Source of the DNA: Bactrocera neohumeralis | Lineage: Eukaryota > Arthropoda > Insecta > Diptera > Tephritidae | DNA: 64,000 nt | Direction of reading: 5' to 3' | Assembly (NCBI RefSeq): GCF_024586455.1 | Contig: NC_065921.1 | Coordinates: 45,964,574 to 46,028,573 of the forward strand | Shown: positions 31,981 through 43,325 of the stretch, piece after piece | How positions within the stretch are numbered: the stretch's first letter is position 1 | Layout of the letters: each line of letters opens with the position of its first letter | The notes under the pieces: generated by a model | The model's input: the letters and a program-made list of their open reading frames with translations, nothing else | What the model was told of the DNA's origin: nothing | Database searches by the model: none | Program-made: the position numbers and the translations under genes

Positions 31981-32653
31981 GCGCATTTCCAACCCTCTAA
32001 CTTCTTACCTTCCTCCCTTCTCTTCTCTTATCTATTTTCCATCATCTCTCTGCAAAGCCAATTTCACGAGAAGGTCTTGGCTTCACGCAATTACGTAGCA
32101 GTGCGGCCTCGGGTGTTAATAATACTTTCATTCATTGATTATTAGCCTTGTTAATACATATGTATGAACTATTATACCAGTATTCTAATGGATTAAAATA
32201 CGATTAGCCGGTGACTGAACTTATGCAAATTGTTTGCCATTGCAGCGCACAATTATTATTAGCTGATATGTATGCTTAAGCGCACTCCAGTCTCAGCTGT
32301 CATAGGCATTATTCATAAGTGGTCTGCAACGTTGATGATAATACATACATATATAGATAGTATTATTACGATAATAATACTTAACCCTCTATACTTGATA
32401 TAATTACACTTTTAACTGAACTTAAATTGTCTTTGAACTTGATGGCCTCTTTAGCGAGTCGGCACTTCTTTACAAAATGGAGTTACAATCAGGAATGAAT
32501 ATATAAAAATGAAAATGATGGACGCTAAGCTTTACCGCCCACAATTAGGTCGTAATCCACAGTTGGCATCCACTATTTGACGTTCGGATACGTAGTTGCC
32601 ACTTATCTGTCAATTTGGATAAACTATGGAATACGATCTCAATTCTAATCCCA

Positions 32654-33940
32654 CATTCAATTTAGAGGCGTGAATATCGAAGTTAACAACACATCGAAGT
32701 CGACAACATATGGATCGTACCATATTCGCCACTGTTGTCTAATTCCCATTCAAAAGTCATGTCAATGTTGCGTATTGCAGTTTGGTGTAATCGAAAAAAT
32801 ACTACGTTTGTAAATACTTCACCAAAGGAAGCAACATGGCAGTTACTGGTCTTGAACGATACGGTCGATACGTGAACTGCAATAAAGCGCTTTGTATGAT
32901 ATTTACTTTTGCGATTCATGAACCTTTTCCGACTGTTGTGCGTCTCGCAGTTAATTTGGAGAATGACCAAATAGTCTATTTCAACACAGAGAATACAGTA
33001 CAGACAGAGAAAACACCCCCAGCAACAAAATTAACATTTACGAGTTTTTTTTCAACTTTCGTCAGTGAACCGTTTGCGAGAAATTGCTCTATTCGGAAAT
33101 ACCTTGATATTATACATGCAATTACAATTACAATTGCTGGAACATGATAATCAGTGGAATGAAGTTAGCACACTTTTCGCGATGATCAGCCTTCAAATTC
33201 GCGTCAGTTGTGGGATACGAACAAAAATTACATTTCCGAAGACATTTTACATCGTATACGCTAAGAATTGGAAATGGGTCAATACCGGTTGATACATCCG
33301 GTGGTTTGATATCAGTTCCATATGCCGTTTATCAATTCACGAAAGATGGACTCATCAGGAATGTTTATACGAAGATTGGACAAATTATCGTTGGTGCGAT
33401 TCCTTAAATGCATGCGCAATGTTAGCTGGCAAAAATTTCGATGTTGTTGACTTATACTGGAAGGTTCAAAGTCAAATTCCGGGAGACTTGCGGTCATACA
33501 AATCGATCGATCGTCTTGACAATTAAGACAACACTATGAATTAACCAGTGGAATTTCTAAATAAGTTCTTTGGAGAGGCTTGTGATGCTACCGCATCATT
33601 TGCGTCTCAAATTTGGATGTGTCGTTATTATGTTTCGCAATATGATTATGACGCACCTATCAAATACATGGGGCAGAATGCTTGATTCTACGGATTTCTT
33701 TTGAGTTCTAACGATTTGCCATTTCAGTTCAAACGTATTCCGTTTCCAGGGAAAATTGCATTTGAAATGACAATCGACAAGACACAAGGATAGTCGCATA
33801 GTGTGTGGCATAAATTTGGAAATGCTATAATTTTCAAACGGCCAGATATACGTGGCGGCTCACGAGTTGGAAAACCATCTTTTCTATACACCGGAACAGA
33901 AACCAAAAATTGTTGTTTATCAAGCTGCGTTACATTGAAA
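32654..33940 (+). pseudogene. Helitron B Rep end and helicase tail
   Basis: It starts cattcaatttagaggcgtga, the direct continuation of the Rep frame broken at 29328. It then follows Helitron A almost base for base: the Rep tyrosine region near 32730, CNKALCMIFTFAIHEPFPTVV near 32890, SLQIRVSCGIRTKITFP near 33200, and a C-terminal stretch near 33720-33940 with NDLPFQFKRIPFPGKIAFEMT. Stops and shifts are many. As in A, the helicase ATP-binding core is missing, so both copies descend from one already deleted ancestor. Confidence 0.82.
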
Positions 33941-33944
33941 AAAA

Positions 33945-35395
33945 AATGTGCGTGGAGTCCCTACGCTCGGAAGAAGTTATACTTCTTAGTGATGTTCAGA
34001 AATGCATATCATTTTGTATGAAAAAAAAAAACTAGAACATTTAAATTCATTATGCACATTTTATAAAGCAAAGTCTAGATGAAGGAATTTTGACCCGGAA
34101 AGTAGTTTTGTCTCTTCGTTGCGGAAAGGAATATGCAGCGTAACCATCTCTCTTTTGTACGCTTCGAATTGGGTTGTCATATTATAATTTGCATATCTTA
34201 TATCATGGTGTTTAGTCAATTTCTTGTATTCATTATTGGCGTTGCATTTGTATTGCGCACAAAACTGGGCCAAAGTAAAATGAATTTTCTTTAATACATA
34301 TACATAATATTGCTGTGATTTAATTTCTATTAGTACGAAAAATATTTATTAGTATAGTATACGATGTTAAAAGGCATACAGCTTTCTATCCTATCTTGTG
34401 TTTCTGCACATGCTCATATGAATGTATGTATACGCATGTGCGAGTTCAGAAATTCAAAGAATTCGCACAAAAAAAAAGAGAGACAAAAGAAATAAAGTCA
34501 CATAAAATAGTTGAGAATTTGCAAAAATTAAAGACAAACGAAAGAAAAATAATGTGCAAGCATACATAAGCGTACTGTACTTATTGACCGCATTATTTTT
34601 GCGTAAAACCTTGGAATTTATTCATTAAAATCACCACTCAGAAGTCGTTTTATCCGTTGTAAGCGAGCGATTTTCGAAGAAACATCATTTCTAATATGCC
34701 ACAACACAATATTAGAAATGAAGTTCATAAACCTCACGCTGTCAGATAAAACGATATACCTCGTCATCGCGGGTCGATTTCCAAAAAATTTAAATGAAGA
34801 CTAACTACAAAAATTATCCTGTAAAGTATAGCCTTAATTTTTCAGCGGCCAACGCAGAGTATTTCAACCAAAATATACGCAAAATAGTTGAGAATTCACA
34901 GAAATTAAAGACAAACGAAAGAAAAAAAGCATAACTTCAATAATGCACAAGCATACAAACATACATATGCGCAGCAGCAGCAAGAAAAGAGGTAACAATC
35001 GGCGATCTATTGTATATTTCTTTCATGCATAACCAAACCATACTTAGGACAACGCAATACAAGTGTCAATGGTGGTGTTGGTGGTAAGAGTTTCAAAAAT
35101 TACGATGAGCACGTATGAGGTACGTAGGTTCGAAACCCAACGGAATTGATTTTTTAATTGAATATGTCACCAACCAAAAATTGAAACATTGTTCTACAAA
35201 AACAACAACAGCATAAGCATGGCAACATTGTGTTGTTGGTAGAAAAGCGCGAGCTGTGCCGAAAGAAACGTAGATTCATATTGAGCAAGGTTGCGCAACC
35301 TGAATCTATCGCAACCTTTTCCGAACTCGTATAAGAAGTATAACTTCAAAAAAGTGTAGCAAAATCTCAAATAAGTGATAATCAACACAATATGA
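33945..35395. other. non-coding filler in Helitron B with shared repeat blocks
   Basis: No gene is seen. A block agttgagaatttgcaaaaatt / agacaaacgaaagaaaaa near 34510 recurs near 34880. Other blocks (cgagctgtgccgaaagaaac near 35250; cattgttctacaaaaacaac near 35190) recur directly or inverted at 56.68 kb and 57.15 kb inside the hAT-like element, so the stretch belongs to that repeat family. Confidence 0.6.
35127..35137 (+). promoter_or_regulatory. possible Pol III B box
   Basis: The 11 bases ggttcgaaacc fit the tRNA-type B-box consensus. A weak A-box-like stretch (gttggtggtaagag) lies about 50 bases upstream. It could mark a tRNA-derived SINE, but no poly-A tail or second copy was found, and chance is possible. 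Confidence 0.3.
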
Positions 35396-35524
35396 ATTTT
35401 TGTCTTTTCAATTCAAAAGACATAATTTCGCGCCGGACAACGGCTGCGGGGTCAGCTAGTAATACGATAAAATAAAGTAAAACTTCACGAAGCAGAAAAT
35501 TTACTTGTGTGTATGTACGAATAT

Positions 35525-35765
35525 ATTAATATTCTTTAATGAAACTCAATCTTCAGTGTCACAATAAGAACTACTTTTCTTTATTTTCTTATATTATCAC
35601 TAAGCATAAATAACATAGAGCTTATTCTAATTTCTCTTATTATTAAATATTATGCTGTCACGATAAGTTCTCTTAATACTCTTATATTTAATGTTGTTGT
35701 AGCATCATACATAATTTGTATGTATGTATGTAAGTATGTATGTATGTATGTATGTATACATTACT
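35525..35765 (-). repeat. 3' LTR of element B, with purine tract beside it
   Basis: On the minus strand it starts agtaatgtatac and runs through a tatg microsatellite to gaatattaat. A purine-rich tract (ggtggaggag) precedes it immediately at 35766-35776. It matches the 5' LTR at 51387-51626 with roughly six to eight differences, mostly in or near simple sequence. Confidence 0.9.
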
Positions 35766-35822
35766 CCTCCACCACTAGAATTAACAGTACCTGGTAATTC
35801 AAAATGTAAATAAAATTTTATG

Positions 35823-37402
35823 TTAACAAACATTCTTTCTTTTAACTTGAGTTTTATATATTTTTTTAAATTTATTATCCTTAGACAGTAAATAGTTTCC
35901 CTCCTGTGTATAATTTGTAATTTTTTTATACTTAGGCATTGATTTACTTACTCTATTATTTTTTATAACGCCATTGGCAAAACCTTCCGTTCCAACTCTA
36001 TTGGTTTTCTGATTTAACATACGTATTCTTTCAGACTTTCTTGTGTGTATTATTTAGGAAAGTTTAGCTAATTCTTGGTGTGAAACTAAGTTATTTATAA
36101 GATCGATCGGTCGTGTTTTAGTAGTAGAATGAATAGTATCATTGTATGATATTATAGCTTTATAAACATTTTCGGAAATATCGTCCTTATTATCTGAATC
36201 AGCATTAAAGAGTCTTATATGCTCGTTGAGAGTACCATGTAGTCTTTCCACATCTGCATTTCCTGTTTTTAAATAATCTGTTGTTGTGTGAAATTCCATG
36301 TCTTGGTTCTTTAAAAATTCTCTAATTGTAGCAGTGTCGATTTCGTTATCAAATATAAGCAGATTTGGTTTTCCTAAATATTGATTCCTTTGCTTAAGAG
36401 CTTTGAGTATTGATACCCACATCCTATCTTCCAGATAGTGGGCAGTTGCATATTTCGTTAGCTTGTCTATGCTTGTCAGATACATCATGCCACGCTGTGG
36501 AAACAATATATCTACATGAACGATTTCATTGTGTTTATTTGGGGTAGGTGTTATTAATATATTGTGTTTTATTGGATTTCTATCAAATTTTGCAAGTTTG
36601 CAAATATTGCAATTGTTAATGTAATTTTATATCTCCTTTTGTAATTTTGGGTAAAAATAATCATTTTTTAACTCCTCAAAAACCTCACTTATCCCTCTGT
36701 GATTATTTTTATAATGAATTTTCTCTAATAATTGCAAAAGCTGTTCTCTGTCGGTTATATCCTGTATAAGCATGTTTGATTTTAATATTTTAAGATTTTT
36801 ATTTTTCACAAAATATTTAATGAAGTTAGATTGAAACTCGAGATATAACTCAATATCTGGACAAAAAACTACTGAAAGTCCTTTTACAGGGAGTTTCTCT
36901 CTCATGAAATTTAAAATACTATTTTTATCTGTTACATTTACGTTATAACGAACTTTGTTTTTGAATAATATTTGAGTTTTTACAGAATCGGCATTGGACT
37001 TTTGGATGACTATTTGAATTTTAAACATATTAATTGGTTTTTCAGTTATTTTAATGTAATCAGTATCATAGCTTTCTGCGCTATGTACTGTATTGGCATC
37101 TTCCTCAAAAATTTCATTTAGGTTCAGCTCTATTTCACTATCAACTGGCTCATAACTTAATCTACTAAGTCCATCAGCTACTACGTTTTCTTTTCCTTTT
37201 ATATAGTTAACATCAAAATCGAACCCGTTTAGCTTAATTTTCCATCTTTGGATTTTCGCATTCGGTTCTTTTATATTGTTGAGCCAAACAAGGGGACGAT
37301 GATCTGACTTAATAATGAATCTACGGCCTAAAATATATGGTCGGAAATATTTCGTGGCCCACCCGATGGCCAGCAACTTCTTTTCTATTGTGCTGTAGTT
37401 TT
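35823..37402 (-). pseudogene. pol: RNase H end and integrase of element B
   Basis: The family sequence starts after the R1 insertion with YSTIEKKLLAIGWATKYF and DHRPLVWL, the C-terminal half of RNase H. The open frame's first 100 residues belong to the inserted repeat, not the protein. The tether has NVVADGLSRL. A TAA near 36627 falls between QKEI and the CNIC of the zinc-binding HHCC domain. The integrase core keeps VHVDI near 36510, LIFDNEID near 36350 and ADVERLHGTL near 36240, so D, D and E are present. A C-terminal tail continues to about 35823. Confidence 0.85.
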
Positions 37403-38490
37403 TATACTCTCGCAACAATGTTGCTAACGAGAGTATTATAGTTTTGTTCACATAACGGTTGTTTGTAAGTCCTAAAACTAAAAGAGTCAGATATAGGGTT
37501 ATATATACCAAAGTGATCAGGGCGACGAGTAGAGTCGAAATCCGGATGTCTGTCTGTCCGTCCAGCTGTCCGTCCGTCCGTCCGTCTGTCCGTCCGTCCG
37601 TGCAAGCTGTAACTTGAGTAAAAATTGAGATATCATGATGAAACTTGGTACACGTATTCCTTGGCTCCATAAAAAGGTTAAGTTCGAAGATGGGCAAAAT
37701 CGGCCCACTGCCACGCCCACAAAATGGAGGAAACCGAAAACCTATAAAGTGTCATAACTAAGCCATAAATAAAGATATTAAAGTGAAATTTTGCACAAAG
37801 GATCGCATTAGGGAGGGGCATATTTGGACGCAATTGTTTTGGAAAAGTGGGCGTGACCCCGCCCCCTACTAAGTTTTTTGTACATATCTCGGAAACTACT
37901 ATAGCTATGTCAACCAAACTCTACAGAGTCGTTTCCTTCAGACATTTCCATGTACAGTTCAAAAATTGAAGAAATCGGATAATAACCACGCCCACCTCCC
38001 ATACAAAGGTTATGTTCAAAATCACTAAAAGTGCGATAACCGACTAACAAAAAACGTCAGAAACACTAAATTTTACGGAAAAAGTGGCAGAAGGAAGCTG
38101 CACCCAGGCTTTTTTTAAAAATTGAAAATGGGCGTGGCGCCGCCCACTTATGGACCAAGAACCATATCTCAGGAGCTACTAGACCGATTTCAATGAAATT
38201 CGGTATATAATATTTTCTTAACACCCTGATGACATGTACGAAATATGGGTGAAATCGGTTCTCAACCACGCCTTCTTCCAATATAAAGCTATTTTGAATT
38301 CCATCTGATGCCTTCTCTGTATAATACGAGTACAAACATAAGGAACCAATGATGATAGCGGAATAAAACTTTACAAAAGTACGGTATTTGAAAAATATGT
38401 AAATGACGTATTATGAAATCTCGATTATCACTTTACCATGCGAGAGTATAAAATGTTCGGTGACACCCGAACTTAGCCCTTCCTTACTTG
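37403..38490 (+). repeat. R1 interspersed repeat, complete copy 4
   Basis: It starts tatactctcgcaacaatg and ends cttagcccttccttacttg. It interrupts element B's RNase H codon series: the protein reads up to NGHEN on one side and resumes with YSTIEKK on the other. Four T bases lie at both junctions. It contains a TA-rich segment near 37500, a (GTCY)n tract at 37545-37602 and many cgcccac-type motifs. These two microsatellite cores are the hallmark of the mini-me type repeats described in flies. Open frames with repeated DGRT units come from the GTCY tract and are not genes. Confidence 0.85.
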
Positions 38491-39501
38491 TTTTCGTGTC
38501 CATTTAGAGTTCGACTGGCAAAAGAAATAACTTTATTTCCTTGCGTCAGTACTGCTCCTAATGCAAAATTGCTTGCATCGGTAACAAGCGTAAACGTTTT
38601 ATTAAAATTTGGATGCACCAGTATAGGGTCATTTTGTATCAATACCTTTCATTTTTCAAATGCCGCTTTATAGTCTTTATCATGTATGTTAATTTTTGCC
38701 TTTTTTCAGATATTTAATCAAATGGTACGCTATTCTAGAATAATCATTAATAAAGCGCCTATAGTAGCCAGTTATGCCCAAAAATTATTTAATTTCTTTT
38801 TGAGTTTTAGGTAATAAAATCTATTCAATAGCTTTTATCTTTTCCGGATTGGGTTTGATGCCATTGGGAGTGATAACGTGACCTAAAAACTCAGTTTCTT
38901 TAACAAGGAATGTGCATTTATCAACTTGAAGTTTTAGATTGGCTTCACTCAAACGCTTTAATACTTTATTAATCGCTTCCAAATGCTCTTCAATACTTGT
39001 CGACAAAATTAGAATGTCGTCTAAGTACACTAAACAGATTGAACTGATGTATTCTTTCAATACATTGTTAATCAGTCGTTGAAACGTAGCTGGTGCATTA
39101 CGAAGCCCGAATGGCATACGTAAAAATTCGTAATGCCCAGTAGTTGTTGAAAATGCCGTCTTTGGAATGTCATTTGGATGCAATTCTATCTGGTGGAAAC
39201 CCTTGGCCAAGTCCAGAGTCGTGAAATATTGGCATTTACCTAGCTTATCGAATATATCATCAATATTTGATATGGGGAATCTATCTTCGACAGTGACATC
39301 ATTTAACTTCCTATAATCAATTACAATGCGCCATTTTTGCTTATTCGACGAGTCTAGTTTTTTGGGTACGATCCATATAGGACTATTATATGGACTATGA
39401 GAACGTCTAATAATATTTTGCTCTAACATGTTTTCAATTTGATTATTTATCTCTTCCTTGTGTATCTCAGGGTATCTATACAATTTCGAATATATTGGCA
39501 T
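38491..39501 (-). pseudogene. pol: reverse transcriptase of element B
   Basis: The frame 39501-38821 has SPYNSPIWIVPKK, WRIVIDYRKLND, TLDLAKGFHQIEL, MPFGLRNAPATFQRLI and the catalytic VYLDDILI near 39020. It is most like the 17.6/297 group of errantiviruses. A TAG closes it at 38821. Past that, LGITGYYRRFIND and the first RNase H strand LVTDASNFALGAVLTQG (about 38560) are visible between stops. The rest of RNase H lies beyond the R1 insertion. Confidence 0.87.
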
Positions 39502-39663
39502 ATCATGTTTTGTTATAATTCTATGCTTTATTTAATTTGTAAATGTTAATTTAGTATTTTTGTCATAAAAAACATGTTCATATTTTCATATTATTTTCAC
39601 TAACTTCTCCTTTTCATAATCTGCCAGATGGTTTAATTTAATAACTTTTGTAATATTATAATT
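39502..39663 (-). pseudogene. linker between protease and RT of element B
   Basis: This short stretch belongs to element B on either side of the LINE insertion. It has stops and no motif. The LINE's target duplication aatattataatt (39652-39663) marks its right edge. Confidence 0.6.
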
Positions 39664-40599
39664 GGGAAGGACCTCTCCGAGCCGTTCGATACCAAACGAG
39701 GTTTCAGACAAGGCGATTCCCTATCGTGTGACTTTTTCAACCTGCTTCTGGAGAAAATAGTTCGAGCTGCAGAACTTAATAGAGAAGGTACCATCTTTTA
39801 TAAGAGTGTACAGCTGCTGGCGTATGCTGATGAAATTGATATCATCGGCCTTAACACCCGCGCCGTTAGTTCTGCTTTCTCCAGACTAGACAAGGAAGCA
39901 AAACAAATGGGTCTGGCAGTGAACGAGGGCAAGACGAAATATCTCCTGTCATCCATCAAACAGTCGTCGCACTCGCGACTTGGCACTCACGTCACTGTTG
40001 ACAGTCATAACTTTGAAGTTGTAGATAATTTCGTCTATTTAGGAACCAGTATTAACACCACCAACAATGTCAGCCTGGAAATCCAACGTAGGATAACTCT
40101 TGCCAACAGGTGCTACTTCGGACTGAGTAGGCAATTGAAAAGTAAAGTCCTCTCTCGACGAACAAAAGCCAAACTCTATAAATCGCTCATAATTCCCGTC
40201 CTGCTATATGGTGCCGAGGCTTGGACGATGTCAACAACTGATGAGAGAAAAGTTCTGCGAAAGATTTATGGTCCTTTGCGCGTTGGCCACGGCGAATATC
40301 GCATTCGATGGAACGATGAGCTGTACGAGATATACGACGACATTGACATAGTTCAGCGAATTAAAAGACAGCGGCTACGCTGGCTAGGTCATGTTGTCCG
40401 AATGGACGAAAACACTCCAGCTCTGAAAGTATTCGACGCTGTACCCGCCGGGGGAAGCAGAGGAAGAGGAAGACCTCCACTCCGTTGGAAAGACCAAGTG
40501 GAGAAAGACCTGGCTACGCTTGGAATATCCAATTGGCGCCACGTAGCGAAAAGCAAAAACGACTGGCGCGCTGTTGTTAACTCGGCTATAATCGCGTAA
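39664..40599 (+). pseudogene. RTE reverse transcriptase, C-terminal part
   Basis: One uninterrupted frame encodes roughly the last 310 residues. It begins near DLSEPFDTKRGFRQGDSLSC, then has the catalytic box as LAYADEIDII near 39820. Most RTE proteins have YADD there, so the second aspartate is a glutamate. A thumb and C-terminal part follows (LYKSLIIPVLLYGAEAW near 40190, LRWLGHVVRMDE near 40395, GRGRPPLRWKDQVEKDL near 40480). It stops TAA at 40597-40599. It lacks endonuclease and the front of RT, so it is a dead-on-arrival copy despite the open frame. Confidence 0.88.
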
Positions 40600-40626
40600 G
40601 CGGTGTCTACGCTAATTAAGAAGAAG
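39664..40626 (+). mobile_element. RTE LINE, copy 2, 5'-truncated, with 12-bp target duplication
   Basis: The insert is flanked by aatattataatt at 39652-39663 and again at 40627-40638. It holds only the 3' part of the element and ends in a short aag-repeat tail (attaagaagaag), as RTE elements do. This is the expected product of target-primed reverse transcription that stopped early. It lies in the opposite orientation to element B. Confidence 0.92.
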
Positions 40627-40638
40627 AATATTATAATT

Positions 40639-41047
40639 TTCGATTTCGGAATTAAAGAATTCAAAGTAGTTTTCCTTATAAGACATTTCGTTATAAGATT
40701 CTTCTTCTTCAGACAAATATAAAGTCATAACAGCATTTTTTGTTATTAATTGTCTGTTATTCAAATCAATGACGCAATTTAAGTCTTTCAAAATATTATT
40801 TCCTATTAATCCATCGAAATTTTTTTAAAAGCATATTCAAAAAACTCACAGAAATAATTGTTGAAATTGAATTCTTTAAATATCGGGAATGAACAAAGTT
40901 TTGTTATCAATATTTTTGTACCTAAAGCTTTTGCTATTACATTTACATTTCGCTCCAATCTTGGATGGCAAATATCAGGGTTAATTATACTGAACTCTGC
41001 GCCAGTATCGATTATGAAATTTAGTTTTTTTATGGGGTTATTAATTA
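40639..41047 (-). pseudogene. pro: protease region of element B
   Basis: The aspartic protease signature FIIDTGAEFSIINPD is intact near 41000. The flanking sequence has a stop near 40825 and the frame is cut by the LINE at 40638. It follows gag directly on the minus strand. It is an ordinary retropepsin apart from the breaks. Confidence 0.8.
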
Positions 41048-42107
41048 TTATGTAAGGAAGGTTTCTTCGCCCACGATAGGAAAATTTACATTGGAATTTC
41101 CAATTTCCATTGGTACCACTTGTTGATTAGAACTGTTCAAACTTTTATTATCATTTATTAAATTAGACTGTCTAGTTTGATACAGATTATTATTTGGAGT
41201 ATATTTTGGTATGTTTGTATTTGGGGCTTGTGAGTAATTTGATCGCCTTGTTTGTCCTGTGAATCTTGAGCTACCAGCGTTATTATCATAATAATGATCC
41301 AAATTATCAGTGGGAAATCGTTGATTTTGGCGTAAAGGTGTATAATTGTTCCCAAAGTTGTGATTATTGTAATTGTTGTCATTACCTGTATTATGGCTTT
41401 CATCATATTTATTATCGTACTGTCTGTTATAGCTTGGAGCTAATATTTTTATAGGTTTATTAGGATTTCTATAGTTATTACTAAAGTCAGTTCTTGTAGT
41501 ATTTGTACTCAAATAGCCTTGTTTTGCTGGTCCAAATTGAGTGTAACCTTGGTGTCTAGCATCTAATATTATTTGAAATGCATCTTCTAAGGTCGTAGGG
41601 TTTCTAGCGAATATCATCGTGCGAGTGGGTTCTGGTAAATGGTCCCTAAATGTTTTAAGTGAAATTCGGTTTATCTCACTTGTTGTGTAAGTGTTATCGC
41701 CATGAGTTAAATTTCTGTTATGGATTCTATTTGCGAGTTTGTTAATTTGAAAATAATAATTTTCTGTAGTTCCTTGTAGTCTACAGGTTTTAAGATTGTC
41801 CATTAAATCATTACTACTAAATTTTTCACCGAAGTTCTTTGTAAGTATGTTTTTTAAAATGTCCCAAGTTGTTACGTTAGTGTATCTACATATGAATTGC
41901 TTCTCAGGTTTTGCCAACGCATTTGTTTTTAACATATCCAAAAAGTATACATCGGTTAGTATTGTCAAATTCCGAAATTGATGGTATGATGTTTTCAACT
42001 TGACTTATAAAATCTGGCAGTTGATTCTGATCATTGCCATCAAAGCTTTCAATATTTTTAATACAACTTAAAATAAGGTTAAATTTGCTCACTTCTAAGG
42101 CGTCCAT
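41048..42107 (-). pseudogene. gag: gag of element B
   Basis: The ATG at 42107 starts MDALEVSKFNLILSC. A frameshift near 41940 leads into a frame ending at 41048. The N-terminal half is helical Gag (WDILKNILTKNFGEKFS, LKTCRLQGTTENYY). The C-terminal 130 residues are rich in N, Y and Q and have no zinc knuckle, as in Gag of the 17.6/297/gypsy group. The final segment has VPMEIGNSNVNFP. Confidence 0.85.
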
Positions 42108-42187
42108 TATTAAAAGTGCATTTGTTTTAAAATAATAACGTAATGAAAAGATTATGTACTATTATTAAAAGTAAATGTAAGAACAAG

Positions 42188-42965
42188 AAAAAACGTTAAC
42201 TTCGGTGGCACCGAAGCTAAATACCCTTCACAGGTGCATTTCTGTTAGTAACTATGTGTTAAGTTTGTATGGAAGCTATATACCAAATTTCGTGAATATA
42301 TCTTGTCAAATGTGAAAGTTGTCCATACAAGAACTTGATTCCGATCGTTCAGTTTGTATGGCAGCTATATGCTATGGTTAACCGATCTGAACAATTTCTT
42401 CGGAGATTACATTGTTGCCTTAGAAAATAACATATATCAAATTTCGTGAATATATCTTGTCAAATGTGAAAGTTGTCCATACAAGAACTTGATTCCGATC
42501 GTTCAGTTTGTATGGCAGCTATATGCTATGGTTAACCGATCTGAACAATTTCTTCGGAGATTACGTTGTTGCCTTAGAAAATAACATATATCAAATTTCG
42601 TGAATATATCTTGTCAAATGTGAAAGTTGTCCATACAAGAACTTGATTCCGATCGTTCAGTTTGTATGGCAGCTATATGTTATAGTGGTCCGATATCGGC
42701 TGTTCCGACAAATGAGCAGCTTCTTGAAGGGAAAATGACGATTGCGAAATTTCAAAACGATATCTTAAAAACTGAGAGACTAGTTCGTATATATACAGAC
42801 AGACGGGCAGACGGACAGACGGACAGACAGACAGACGGACATGGCTAAATCGAATCAGCTCGACATACTGATCATTTATATATATACTTTATAGGGTCTC
42901 CGACGATTCCTTATGGGTGTTACAAACTTCGTGACAAACTTAATATACCCTGTTCAGGGTATATA
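42188..42965 (+). repeat. R2 interspersed repeat with 154-bp internal tandem copies
   Basis: It begins cgttaacttcggtggcaccg, carries a GACA/GACG tract at 42796-42843 and ends in a small hairpin, ataccctgttcagggtat. Inside, a 154-base unit (from about 42287) is repeated twice in full and once in part; the anchor tcttgtcaaatgtgaaag recurs at 42301, 42455 and 42609. It sits in the leader of element B, and the young gypsy element inserted at its right tip. Confidence 0.87.
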
Positions 42966-43275
42966 AGTTAGCACGAACCAAGCATAAAGTGCAACTATGT
43001 CAACAACCCCGAAATTACAGCGCAAGCGACAACTGGTAAATTCTGCCGATGCAACCTCAGCACATCCGGCACATGCCAATTGAAAATGCAATCGAATTGC
43101 TTATATTAATTCTAGGAAATATATCACGCCACTTAATAATTCCGTGGCTTAGAATAAGTATAAATTAAGCAAATTGTAAAATTTAAGGGAAGTCGTTTTT
43201 GGTCAATAAAGCGGACACGCTGTCCGATTAAAAAATAATATTTTTTTGATATTTCCAACGCGGGAATACATAATT
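42966..43275 (+). repeat. 5' LTR of gypsy element
   Basis: 310 bases, agttagcacgaacc to gaatacataatt. An aataaa polyadenylation signal lies at 43205-43210. Differences from the 3' LTR are g for a in ttctaggaaat and a for g in taagggaagtc. Confidence 0.95.
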
Positions 43276-43284
43276 GGCGCCCGA
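43275..43284 (+). promoter_or_regulatory. primer-binding site (tRNA-Lys type)
   Basis: tggcgcccga overlaps the last base of the LTR by one. It matches the first ten bases of the well-known tRNA-Lys primer site; the following bases do not match. Gypsy itself uses tRNA-Lys. Confidence 0.75.
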
Positions 43285-43325
43285 GCAAAATTCAGTCGGT
43301 CCAGTAGGAAAACTGGCGCCCGGTT

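Larger units (their letters stand above)
29329..32653. mobile_element. 3.3-kb insertion in Helitron B
   Basis: The insertion is flanked by cattca on both sides (29323-29328 and 32654-32659), consistent with a 5-6 base target duplication. It starts tgtagg and ends ccca. Inside are a Harbinger-like transposase gene on the minus strand (29575-30760), a tandem duplication at 31783-31980 and otherwise non-coding DNA. It may be composite; I could not match TIRs or LTRs across it. Confidence 0.6.
28377..35459 (+). mobile_element. Helitron B (same family, split by insertions)
   Basis: The right end cggctgcggggtcagctag at 35441-35459 matches the terminus of Helitron A (actgcggggtcagctag) and is followed by T. 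Its left end lies directly after Helitron A's terminus (about 28377), where tataactcgagatctgctga resembles the start of A (ttataactggagaacggctg). Rep sequence runs to 29328 and resumes at 32654 in the same place, so a 3.3-kb insertion splits it. A second stretch of foreign DNA probably fills about 34040-35395. Confidence 0.8.

Noticed and set aside
35127..35137. tRNA gene
   Set aside because: Only a B-box-like sequence is present; no cloverleaf could be drawn around it. Kept only as a weak Pol III motif.
37402..37720. Open frames with repeated DGRT/TDGR residues
   Set aside because: Translation of the (GTCY)n microsatellite in R1, not protein-coding.
42287..42690. CRISPR-like array from the regular 154-base repeats
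   Set aside because: Contiguous tandem units without spacers, inside a eukaryotic dispersed repeat.
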